Shown one piece after another: positions 1-5,582 of a DNA stretch of 8,143 bases (its first letter is position 1; each line of letters opens with the position of its first letter). A model generated the notes under the pieces. The model was not told the DNA's origin. It did no database searches and was given only the letters and a program-made list of their open reading frames with translations. Made by a program: the position numbers and the translations under genes. The stretch comes from an uncultured Clostridia bacterium (GTDB lineage Bacteria > Bacillota > Clostridia > UBA1381), in contig CAMFCK010000026.1 in assembly GCA_945948775.1 (NCBI GenBank), forward strand, positions 1-8,143, written 5' to 3'.

Positions 1-75
1 AAAAACCTGCTAACAAAAGTCAAGTGTTTTCTGAAAATTTTTAAAATTTTTTATATGATTAATTTTAAACATCAC

Positions 76-103
76 AAAAAGGCTGGTTAAATTTCGCCAG
101 CCT
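76..103 (-). terminator. Rho-independent terminator after the IS110 transposase
   Basis: A seven-base-pair stem (80-86 with 97-103, core GGCTGG/CCAGCC) with a ten-base loop lies 20 bases past the transposase stop. On the minus strand it is followed directly by a run of five Ts (76-80). It should end the transposase transcript inside, or at the edge of, the IS. Confidence 0.75.
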
Positions 104-122
104 GACTACTGTATTTGTGATT

Positions 123-1325
123 TTATTGATATACTTCGCTTACTCGTGCATAGTAAATTCTCAAAAATTTATTTAATCCTGCAATTTTAGCAAGTTTTTT
201 ACTTTTGCCTTCAGATTCTTTCTTTAAAATATATTGATAAACTGCACAGTCCTTTGGTTCTCCATGAGTTTTAAGAACTCTCATCACCTCATAACCAACT
301 TTCCTAAGTGTAGATGAACCTCGTTTTGTTATCTTTCGATTTGTTCCTACAAATTGCCCTGATTCATAAGGTGGTGGATCAATACCGGCATAAGCGGTAA
401 GTGCTTTTGCGCTATGAAACCTTCTTATATCGCCAATTTCTGCAATCAGTTTCGGTGCAAGGACATCACCAACACCGCCCATAGTTCTCACAACAGAATA
501 TTCCGGTAAACTCTTGGCAAGTTCTTTCATTCGTGTTAAAATATTGTTTAAGGACTTGTCAATAGTCCTCAACACATTGACTGCCTCCTGTACTAACATT
601 TGGGTTGATGGGGTACTTGAAGACAGTGTTGAAATGCCATTAGTTGCCAATTCATAGATTTCAACTGCTTTGGATTGGCTCTGATGGTATTTTCTCTCTT
701 TAGCCCATTGTACATATGCCAATACAAATTCATCTTGATTCATAGCAACAATAACATCAAAATGCCAAAATATTTCAACAAAATCACTAAGCTTATCCTT
801 GTTGTTTGCTTCATTCCAACTTTTCAACATCTTTTTGATGCCCGGCATTGTATAGTCTAAAATATGCGTTAATTCTTGCAGAGCTGCTATATGTAATTCC
901 ATATAATGCCGATACCTGCGACCAAGTAATTTTAATTCGGCGTAAACCTCTTCATCACTTTTGTATTCCTGAAGCTTATACCACTTTTCAATTCCGTAAT
1001 TAGCTATAGTTATCGAATCCAGCTTATCTGTTTTTGCACCTCTAACACCATTATCTTTTACATATTTTTTCATTGCATATGGATTTATGACAGATATGAA
1101 AAATCCCTTTTCCTGAAGAAAAGTCAGAATGGGAAGATGATAGATTCCTGTAGCTTCCATTACAACTCTAATTTCCCCACTTAATCGTTTTAGCAGTTCA
1201 CCCAAAGCATTCAATTCTTGCTCTGTATGTATCACCTCAAAAGGACTACATACAACCTCTCCATAAGGTTTCAGAATACAAACCATACTTTTTCCTTTTG
1301 ATACATCAATTCCCACACTTATCAT
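123..1325 (-). CDS. IS110-family transposase (DEDD/serine recombinase)
   Basis: This 400-residue enzyme should excise and insert the IS through a circular intermediate, guided by a bridge RNA, as established for the IS110 family. The N-terminal RuvC-like DEDD domain is visible: D7 in GIDVSK, E57 in VVMEATG, and D100 and D103 in AKTDKLD. A helical middle (about 120-270) follows. The C-terminal Transposase_20-type domain (about 275-365) contains AYAGIDPPPYESG and the typical ITKRGSSTLR stretch. S322 in the YESG motif is the likely catalytic serine, by family analogy. Length is in the normal range and there is no frameshift, so the gene appears intact. The ATG at 1323-1325 is preceded at seven bases by AAAGGTGG, which supports this start. 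It is more AT-rich than the operon at the right. Confidence 0.97.
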   Translation of the reverse strand: MISVGIDVSKGKSMVCILKPYGEVVCSPFEVIHTEQELNALGELLKRLSGEIRVVMEATGIYHLPILTFLQEKGFFISVINPYAMKKYVKDNGVRGAKTDKLDSITIANYGIEKWYKLQEYKSDEEVYAELKLLGRRYRHYMELHIAALQELTHILDYTMPGIKKMLKSWNEANNKDKLSDFVEIFWHFDVIVAMNQDEFVLAYVQWAKERKYHQSQSKAVEIYELATNGISTLSSSTPSTQMLVQEAVNVLRTIDKSLNNILTRMKELAKSLPEYSVVRTMGGVGDVLAPKLIAEIGDIRRFHSAKALTAYAGIDPPPYESGQFVGTNRKITKRGSSTLRKVGYEVMRVLKTHGEPKDCAVYQYILKKESEGKSKKLAKIAGLNKFLRIYYARVSEVYQ

Positions 1326-1380
1326 TTAATAACCACCTTTCGCTTAAATAGTAATTGTTCCAGCCACACTTATTACCATT

Positions 1381-1510
1381 CAGTTTAGTTGGTTACGCGG
1401 AAGCTATGTCCCTACCTGCTTAATCGAATGCGTATAACAAGGGGTTGGTTAACGGTTTTTATGACGGTTGCAAAGAACCAAAAAAGACCTCGTCAGACCA
1501 ATTACTCCCC
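1381..1510 (-). ncRNA. Candidate IS110 bridge RNA
   Basis: The noncoding leader of the transposase folds on paper into two adjacent stem-loops, read on the minus strand. The first has an outer stem GGGG (1510-1507) with CCCC (1444-1441), a five-base bulge, and TTGGT (1501-1497) with ACCAA (1449-1445). Inside it is TGACG (1495-1491) with CGTCA (1466-1462), leaving a large internal loop. The second pairs 1440-1430 with 1398-1389 (GTTA/TAAC and CGC/GCG with a two-base bulge) and has an inner AAGC/GCTT stem (1421-1418 with 1404-1401) closing a 13-base loop. Two stem-loops with internal loops, just upstream of the recombinase and on its strand, is the layout of the target-binding and donor-binding loops of known bridge RNAs. 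Exact ends and guide bases were not assigned. Confidence 0.6.
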
Positions 1511-1512
1511 TT

Positions 1513-1543
1513 ATTATACAATAAGTGTAGCTATTAGAGTTAA
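1513..1543 (-). promoter_or_regulatory. Possible promoter for bridge RNA and transposase
   Basis: A perfect TATAAT lies at 1518-1513 on the minus strand. A weaker TTAACT (1543-1538) stands in the -35 position with a longish 19-base spacer. Transcription would start near 1506, just at the base of the first stem of the candidate bridge RNA. In IS110 circles a stronger -35 can be supplied by the joined other end, so the linear copy may be weakly expressed. Confidence 0.4.
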
Positions 1544-1565
1544 TTACTCTCCAACAACTACACTT
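1523..1565 (-). repeat. Nested inverted repeat at the IS leader end
   Basis: AAGTGTAG (1523-1530) and CTACACTT (1558-1565) form a perfect eight-base inverted repeat. They enclose a second one, AGAGT (1536-1540) with ACTCT (1546-1550), around a five-base loop. The asymmetric internal loop between them (5 and 7 bases) resembles the stem-loop found at the 5' side of bridge RNAs. It lies only about ten bases from the ATPase junction, so it could also be a recombinase or host-factor recognition structure at the element end. Confidence 0.6.
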
Positions 1566-1577
1566 TTATGGTACTAA

Positions 1578-2627
1578 ATTGAGCCTGCAGATACACTTAT
1601 TATTTTTGATGAAATTCAGGAATGCCCGTCTGCGCTAAACTCTCTTAAGTATTTTAACGAAAAGGCTAATGAATACCACATAATCGCAGCCGGAAGTCTG
1701 CTTGGAACACTTCTTGCAGAACCTAAATCATATCCTGTCGGCAAGGTGAATTTATTGAATATTTATCCATTGACCTTCGATGAATTTTTAGAAGCAACGG
1801 ATACTAATTTATATAAATTCTACTCCGGTATTAACAAAGATGGGCAAATTGAAGATATTTTCCATAACAGGCTAACAGAGTCTTATAACAATTATCTTAT
1901 TATTGGCGGTATGCCTGAATGCGTTAATTCATGGGTACAATATAAAGACCCTGCCAAAATACTAAAAATCCAAAAAGAACTTATTACTATTTACGAAAAT
2001 GACTTTTCAAAGCACAATGGCAAAGTGAATAGCGGAAGAATACTTATGGTATTTCGCAGTATTGTTTCACAGCTTGCAAAACCAAACGAAAAATTTGTGT
2101 ATGGCGCAGTCCGTCAAGGCGGCAGAGCAAGAGATTTTGAAGAAGCTATTGAATGGCTTGTATCAGCAGGAATGCTAAACCGTGTATATAACGTTTCAAA
2201 AATGGAACATCCTCTTTCTGCATTTGACAGACTTGATTGCTTCAAGCTGTTTCTGTTTGATACGGGACTGCTGAAGTATATGGCAGGCATTGACAATAGT
2301 GCAATATTATTAAAAACAGATTATCAGTTCAAGGGTGCGTTAACTGAGAATTTCATTTTTCAGCAGCTTAAAGGACAATTTGAGGTTGAAGCTCACTATT
2401 ATTCTGATAACAAGAATGAAATTGACGCCATTCTGCAGTACGGAACCGGAATTATTCCTATTGAGGTAAAAGGAGGAGAGGACAGATCAGCGAAATCCTT
2501 TAAAAAGTATGTAAACGAGAATACCCCATCTTGTGCAATTCGCTTTTCCAAAAGAGGATATCGCAAAGACGGATTATTCACAAATATCCCATTATATTTA
2601 GCACCGAAAATCAAGGACTTATTATAA
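1578..2627 (+). pseudogene. AAA ATPase / DUF4143 protein, 5' truncated by IS110
   Basis: An open frame of 349 codons runs from the IS junction to the stop at 2625-2627. It opens with the Walker B strand LIIFDEIQ (D and E codons at 1608-1613) and the sensor-like segment IIAAGSLLG. It then has the family's GKVNLLNIYPLTFDEFL block. The C-terminal DUF4143 part shows a PD-(D/E)XK-like pattern: E in LTENF, D in NEID, and E-x-K in PIEVKGG. Full-length relatives have about 85 more N-terminal residues with the Walker A P-loop, and these are absent. The in-frame TAA at 1575-1577 lies at the IS junction. A GTG at 1746 opens a 293-codon frame, but it falls inside the conserved domain with no good ribosome binding site. 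The remaining frame has no further damage, which suggests a recent event. The role of this common family is unsettled. Confidence 0.9.
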
Positions 2628-2697
2628 TTAGTTTTCCATGAAATCGGTATAAATGAGCAAATATCTTTTTCATAGTTTCTTTTTAATACTTTCAAGC

Positions 2698-2742
2698 AAA
2701 AACGGTCATATATCTCCAACAGAGATATATGACCGCTTTTTT
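2698..2742. terminator. Bidirectional rho-independent terminator
   Basis: Bases 2703-2716 and 2722-2735 form a perfect 14-base-pair stem with a five-base loop. It is followed by CTTTTTT on the plus strand and by TTTTTGC on the minus strand. It sits between two convergent units: about 75 bases after the ATPase stop on the plus strand, and 13 bases after the last small gene of the minus-strand operon. It should stop transcription from both sides. Confidence 0.92.
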
Positions 2743-2748
2743 AGTTTT

Positions 2749-2937
2749 CTATACAGCAGCGCCGAAATTTATATATGCGACAAAGTTTTGTATTGCTTCA
2801 TCATCCCACACATCGCAGAAAAGGGTAATTTTTCCATCACCCTGTTCTATCTGCACCCTTGCTCTGCCGTCTGCAATTTCCAAACAGCAGTTTGCATGTG
2901 ATGCAGCGGATGCTGCTAAGTTCCCTATCTGCTTCAT
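2749..2937 (-). CDS. Small protein of unknown function (62 aa), last gene of the operon
   Basis: I do not recognise this family. The protein is soluble and slightly acidic. It has an Ala-rich helix-like start (residues 1-15), two adjacent cysteines (18-19), and a beta-like stretch VQIEQGDGKITLFCDVW followed by an acidic segment with DDEA. There is no signal peptide or membrane helix. A good ribosome binding site, GAGGAGAG at 2949-2942, precedes the ATG with short spacing, and the gene starts 15 bases after the previous stop. It ends 13 bases before the operon terminator, so it is a real terminal gene rather than a chance frame. No catalytic motif is visible; a small beta-rich binding or regulatory protein is possible. 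Confidence 0.75.
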   Translation of the reverse strand: MKQIGNLAASAASHANCCLEIADGRARVQIEQGDGKITLFCDVWDDEAIQNFVAYINFGAAV

Positions 2938-2952
2938 TTTGCTCTCCTCGCT

Positions 2953-3159
2953 TTACACCGCTTCAAGCATTAATCGTTCCAAAAAAGTCAGCTTGTAAAC
3001 GGTGTTTTTGGTTTCTATTTCGATACCCGTTTCTGTGGAGTTTCTGATTGCTGCAACAGGTGATGTCCATATCATATGATGCTTTGTGCAGATAACCAGC
3101 CTTTTTCCGATTATCGGCTTGTATGCCAAATATCCTGTTATTTCTTTAATCGGTTTCAT
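2953..3159 (-). CDS. Small protein of unknown function (68 aa)
   Basis: The start is taken at the ATG 3157-3159 because GGAGGT (3171-3166) lies six bases before it. An upstream TTG at 3177 would put that ribosome binding site inside the gene. The protein begins MKPIKEITGYLAYKP and is rich in beta-type residues (KRLVICTKHHMIWTSPV; IEIETKNTVYKLTFL). This suggests a small beta-barrel or SH3-like fold. It has no membrane segment or signal peptide. The ribosome binding site overlaps the stop of the preceding membrane-protein gene (3164-3166), which suggests translational coupling. Similar short proteins are common in clostridial mobile elements, but I cannot assign a function. Confidence 0.75.
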   Translation of the reverse strand: MKPIKEITGYLAYKPIIGKRLVICTKHHMIWTSPVAAIRNSTETGIEIETKNTVYKLTFLERLMLEAV

Positions 3160-3163
3160 ACAG

Positions 3164-3367
3164 CTACCTCCATCCAAATATCATAGACGGCATAAAACAG
3201 ATTGCAAGTACCATTATGTAAAACAGCACCGACAACCCGATTGATACAAACGTCCCTGGGCTAAGCTCTGCACTGCCGTTGTTCACTACAATACTTTCGT
3301 AAATAAAACTGCGCACACGCTTAACAAGTTCTACACATGCAAGTATAAATAACACCTTATAAAACAT
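3164..3367 (-). CDS. Small membrane protein, two predicted helices (67 aa)
   Basis: The protein has a hydrophobic N-terminal segment (about residues 2-14). A charged linker with K16, R17, R19 and E24 follows, and then a clear membrane helix at about 40-62 (FVSIGLSVLFYIMVLAICF) ending in MPSMIFGWR. By the positive-inside rule the linker after the first helix would be cytoplasmic if that segment spans. The ATG follows GGAGG at seven bases, and this ribosome binding site lies inside the last codons of the upstream DpnD/PcfM-like gene, whose stop is two bases away. No family is recognised. In context it may be a membrane anchor or a small accessory component, but nothing in the sequence shows this. 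Confidence 0.75.
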   Translation of the reverse strand: MFYKVLFILACVELVKRVRSFIYESIVVNNGSAELSPGTFVSIGLSVLFYIMVLAICFMPSMIFGWR

Positions 3368-3369
3368 AA

Positions 3370-3549
3370 TTATTCCTCCATAACTTTTCTTGCGTCAAAG
3401 CTAACGCCCGTAAAATTTGTATCACCGAGAATATATTCTCCGTTATACCATGCGTCATTAATAATATTCTCGGCTTCCTCCTTGCTGTCTGCCTCGATCG
3501 GTACCGATAGCAGCAGCGTTTCTGTAATCGTCACATTGTATTTACTCAT
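3370..3549 (-). CDS. DpnD/PcfM-like small protein (59 aa)
   Basis: The gene reads from ATG at 3549-3547 to TAA at 3372-3370. The product starts MSKYNVTITETLLLSVPIEA and continues DSKEEAENIINDAWYNGEYI, then a short FTGVSF segment. The pattern Y-x-V-x-I-x-E-T-L, an E-A pair, a helix, then E-Y-I-L-x-D-x-x-F is that of the DpnD/PcfM-like family. That family is named for proteins next to the DpnII restriction system and on plasmid pCF10, and its molecular function is unknown. It is common in mobile elements of Bacillota. The start lies three bases after the stop of the VWA gene, with GAGAGG in that gene's last codons as ribosome binding site, so translation is probably coupled. Its 3' end holds the ribosome binding site of the next gene. 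Confidence 0.85.
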   Translation of the reverse strand: MSKYNVTITETLLLSVPIEADSKEEAENIINDAWYNGEYILGDTNFTGVSFDARKVMEE

Positions 3550-3552
3550 CTT

Positions 3553-5091
3553 CTACAGCCTCTCATCAATAATTCTTTCTGCAATAGTTTCCTGCATAAG
3601 CTCGCTTGTACGATAAATCCTGTCAGCAAACTGCGCAAGAGAAAATTCGAAACATCTGCCCTTATCAAGCAGTATTCCTGTCAATCTTGCTCCGGTATCA
3701 GTTTTAAATTTTTTAAAGAAATGCTGCATTTCCTCCGACAGATGACATGCGCCGTCAGTGATGAAAACTATATCCGGTTTATCCATCTTCTCCGCCGCTT
3801 TTATCGCGCCGCTAAGCGCCGCGTCAAAGTTTGTTCCGCCGGATAAAAATGTTTCCGCACAAGCCATAAGCTGTTCTCCGGTTACCTGCTCGCCCTTCGG
3901 AAAGAAGTCGGTTTTTGTTTTATTTGCAAAATGTACCAAAGCAAAATTTGCCCCGTTCAGGCGGCACAGTTCATACAGAACCATTGCGACAGCCATACCG
4001 TATGCGCTGTTTTCACCTAAGGTCGAGTCCGACTCGTCAAGGCATACAATAACATCGCCCTTTCCTTTATATTCCGGCTCGCGTCTGCGGTATTCCTTGA
4101 GACTTTTATTCCGGTACTTTCGCGAAAAAAGCGGAAGCAGCTCCGGACTCGCCAAAAGCGCCAGATCAGACGTCAGCGTTTTTGAAAGATTGTTACCGAG
4201 TCCTATGTCATACTTCTCTCCGCGTCCGTAGGTATAGCCGGCAAGACGTTTTGAATTCATAATGTCTTTATACCGTCCCAAAAATCCCGCAATATACCTC
4301 AGCTTTTCAGACGCAGCGCATTTCTTCAACACAGATGTATTCAGTTCGTTCAGCCTCATACTGCCGTCGCTGTCACCCCACGCAATAATCTGATATGCGG
4401 TATTTACTGCCTTTTCATTTGCCGCAGCCATCGCTTTACGAACCGCCGCACGAACAGCTTTGCCTTTCTTTTGCATATTGTTTTGCAGTATATTTTCATA
4501 CATATCTGCCTGCTCCTGCTTTGAAATGATACGGTTTGCAAGCTCTACTGCTTTTTTCTCCGCCTTTTTTCGTCCTTCATCCCAACGTGTATTAATACCG
4601 CCAATAATATCAAGCAAGCTTTTGGTCAGTTTCTCCCTGTCTTTTTTTAAAGTTTCAAGGACATCATCCTTATCATTTTGCAGAAATGTATCGAGATCAT
4701 CCGCTATACTCTGTGCAAATTCCTCAGCTGCCGCAATCGCCGGAAGCTCCTTGCCCTCACAGATTTTTTTAAGGGCTGTAAATTTGTCCCTGCTCATAAG
4801 CTCATTTAATATTCGTTTATTAATGAGCCTTGACGCAGCGGACATATCACTGTCATCATTGAATTTGATCTTAATGCAATATATTGACTGAAACACATCG
4901 TTTGCAAGGCTTGAAAACCCCTTAAAACGCGTTCTGCATTTCTGCTCCAGTTCAGGCAGTATACTTTCTTTATGCAGTTCGTCATATCTCATCTGTTCGA
5001 TGCGCGTGGATTTTAATACTCTGTCGGTATATTCTCTTTCGTCAAAAATACTGCTTGTAAGAATATCGTCAAAATTTCTGAATCTCATCAT
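3553..5091 (-). CDS. ViaA-like VWA-domain protein (COG2425 type)
   Basis: This 512-residue protein has a long helical N-terminal half, with a charged, coiled-coil-like stretch at about 140-230. It then shows the ViaA-type signature LRYIAGFLGRYKDI (265-277) and NLSKTLTSDLALLASPELLPLF (301-322). The C-terminal VWA domain (about 346-490) has a complete MIDAS: D352-x-S354-x-S356, T420 in GGTNFD and D446 in ITDGA. The Gly usual before the last MIDAS Ser is Asp (D355). ViaA proteins bind a metal ion through the MIDAS and partner with RavA-type MoxR ATPases as a chaperone-like machine; E. coli ViaA is similar in length (about 480). Here the ATPase is two genes upstream, with ssb between. The first ATG is seven bases after AAAGGA, and a second ATG follows at once. 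It is cytosolic, with no signal peptide or membrane segment. Confidence 0.9.
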   Translation of the reverse strand: MMRFRNFDDILTSSIFDEREYTDRVLKSTRIEQMRYDELHKESILPELEQKCRTRFKGFSSLANDVFQSIYCIKIKFNDDSDMSAASRLINKRILNELMSRDKFTALKKICEGKELPAIAAAEEFAQSIADDLDTFLQNDKDDVLETLKKDREKLTKSLLDIIGGINTRWDEGRKKAEKKAVELANRIISKQEQADMYENILQNNMQKKGKAVRAAVRKAMAAANEKAVNTAYQIIAWGDSDGSMRLNELNTSVLKKCAASEKLRYIAGFLGRYKDIMNSKRLAGYTYGRGEKYDIGLGNNLSKTLTSDLALLASPELLPLFSRKYRNKSLKEYRRREPEYKGKGDVIVCLDESDSTLGENSAYGMAVAMVLYELCRLNGANFALVHFANKTKTDFFPKGEQVTGEQLMACAETFLSGGTNFDAALSGAIKAAEKMDKPDIVFITDGACHLSEEMQHFFKKFKTDTGARLTGILLDKGRCFEFSLAQFADRIYRTSELMQETIAERIIDERL

Positions 5092-5137
5092 AGTTCAATC
5101 CTTTCCTGCAAGGGACACGGTGCCCCTCCGCAGTATA

Positions 5138-5563
5138 TTAAAATGGTAAGTCGTCGCCAAATTCCTCAAAAACTTCACCAAACTCCGGAAAATCATCCTT
5201 CTTGGCTGTATCCGAATCTTTAGCCTTGGTTTCCGTTTCCCCGCTTTTTTTCGTGTCAGCAAACCCGATTTCATCCGCATTGATACAAAAAGCATACTTC
5301 ATTTCTCCGTCCTTTTCATATGAATAGGTTTCAAGTGCGCCTGTAACATAAATCTGCTTGCCTTTTTCAAGGAACTTTTCCGCAAATTCGGCAGAACCGT
5401 GCCACACAGTAACCGGAATAAAGTCCGCTGACGGTTTTTCCTCATCCTTTTTCTTATATCGTCTTGTAACTGCTATCGTGAACTTTGCAGCCTTTGCTTC
5501 GCCTGCCTGTCCGATTTCCGGATCTCTTGTCAATCTTCCTATGAAAATACATTTGTTCAGCAT
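5138..5563 (-). CDS. ssb: Single-stranded DNA-binding protein
   Basis: The 141-residue product is a classical bacterial SSB. The OB fold spans about 1-105, starting MLNKCIFIGRLTRDPEI, with FTIAV, the DFIPVTVW strand (47-54) and GKQIYVTGALETY. A charged flexible linker (about 105-130) leads to the acidic tip DDLPF at the very C-terminus, which in known SSBs docks repair and replication enzymes. The ATG at 5563 is preferred because SSBs begin at this point. A GTG at 5590 would add nine unusual residues and overlap the ATPase stop. The ribosome binding site is AAAGGA, at a rather long spacing. Its position between the ATPase and VWA genes suggests a mobile-element SSB used together with them, not the chromosomal copy, which normally lies between rpsF and rpsR. 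Confidence 0.95.
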   Translation of the reverse strand: MLNKCIFIGRLTRDPEIGQAGEAKAAKFTIAVTRRYKKKDEEKPSADFIPVTVWHGSAEFAEKFLEKGKQIYVTGALETYSYEKDGEMKYAFCINADEIGFADTKKSGETETKAKDSDTAKKDDFPEFGEVFEEFGDDLPF

Positions 5564-5582
5564 AAATACACCATTCCTTTCT

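Larger units (their letters stand above)
76..1577 (-). mobile_element. IS110-family insertion sequence
   Basis: The element consists of an intact IS110-type recombinase gene, a terminator after it, and a structured noncoding leader of about 250 bases before it. The leader-side end is placed at about 1575-1577: from 1578 the plus strand reads in frame as an AAA ATPase, and codon 1575-1577 is a stop. The end beyond the recombinase stop cannot be placed. IS110 elements usually have no obvious terminal inverted repeats and often make no target duplication, and none is seen here. Position 76 is only the outer edge of the terminator and is a minimum extent. A long noncoding leader upstream of the gene fits the IS110 group rather than the IS1111 group, which carries its noncoding RNA downstream. 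Confidence 0.85.

Noticed and set aside
1389..1577. 62-codon plus-strand frame in the IS leader
   Set aside because: It covers the structured noncoding leader on the opposite strand from the recombinase; the stem-loops explain this region better and the peptide resembles nothing.
1746..2627. ATPase gene as an intact 293-codon gene starting at GTG 1746
   Set aside because: Conserved Walker B and sensor segments continue in frame upstream to 1578, so the GTG is internal, and no suitable ribosome binding site precedes it.
2399..2719. 106-codon minus-strand frame opposite the ATPase 3' end
   Set aside because: It begins inside the bidirectional terminator and is antisense to a clear DUF4143 coding region; its product shows no family features.
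3758..4231. 157-codon open frame on the plus strand
   Set aside because: It lies wholly opposite the VWA domain coding sequence, has Ser/Phe-rich low-complexity composition typical of an antisense shadow, and has no supporting ribosome binding site or neighbours.
4460..4891. 143-codon open frame on the plus strand
   Set aside because: It is antisense to the helical half of the ViaA-like gene and rich in Ser, Phe and Leu, as expected from the complement of Lys/Glu-rich codons.
5112..5126. GC-rich near-palindrome between ssb and the VWA gene
   Set aside because: The possible stem is only three base pairs before a mismatch, with almost no loop, so it cannot be called a terminator or operator.
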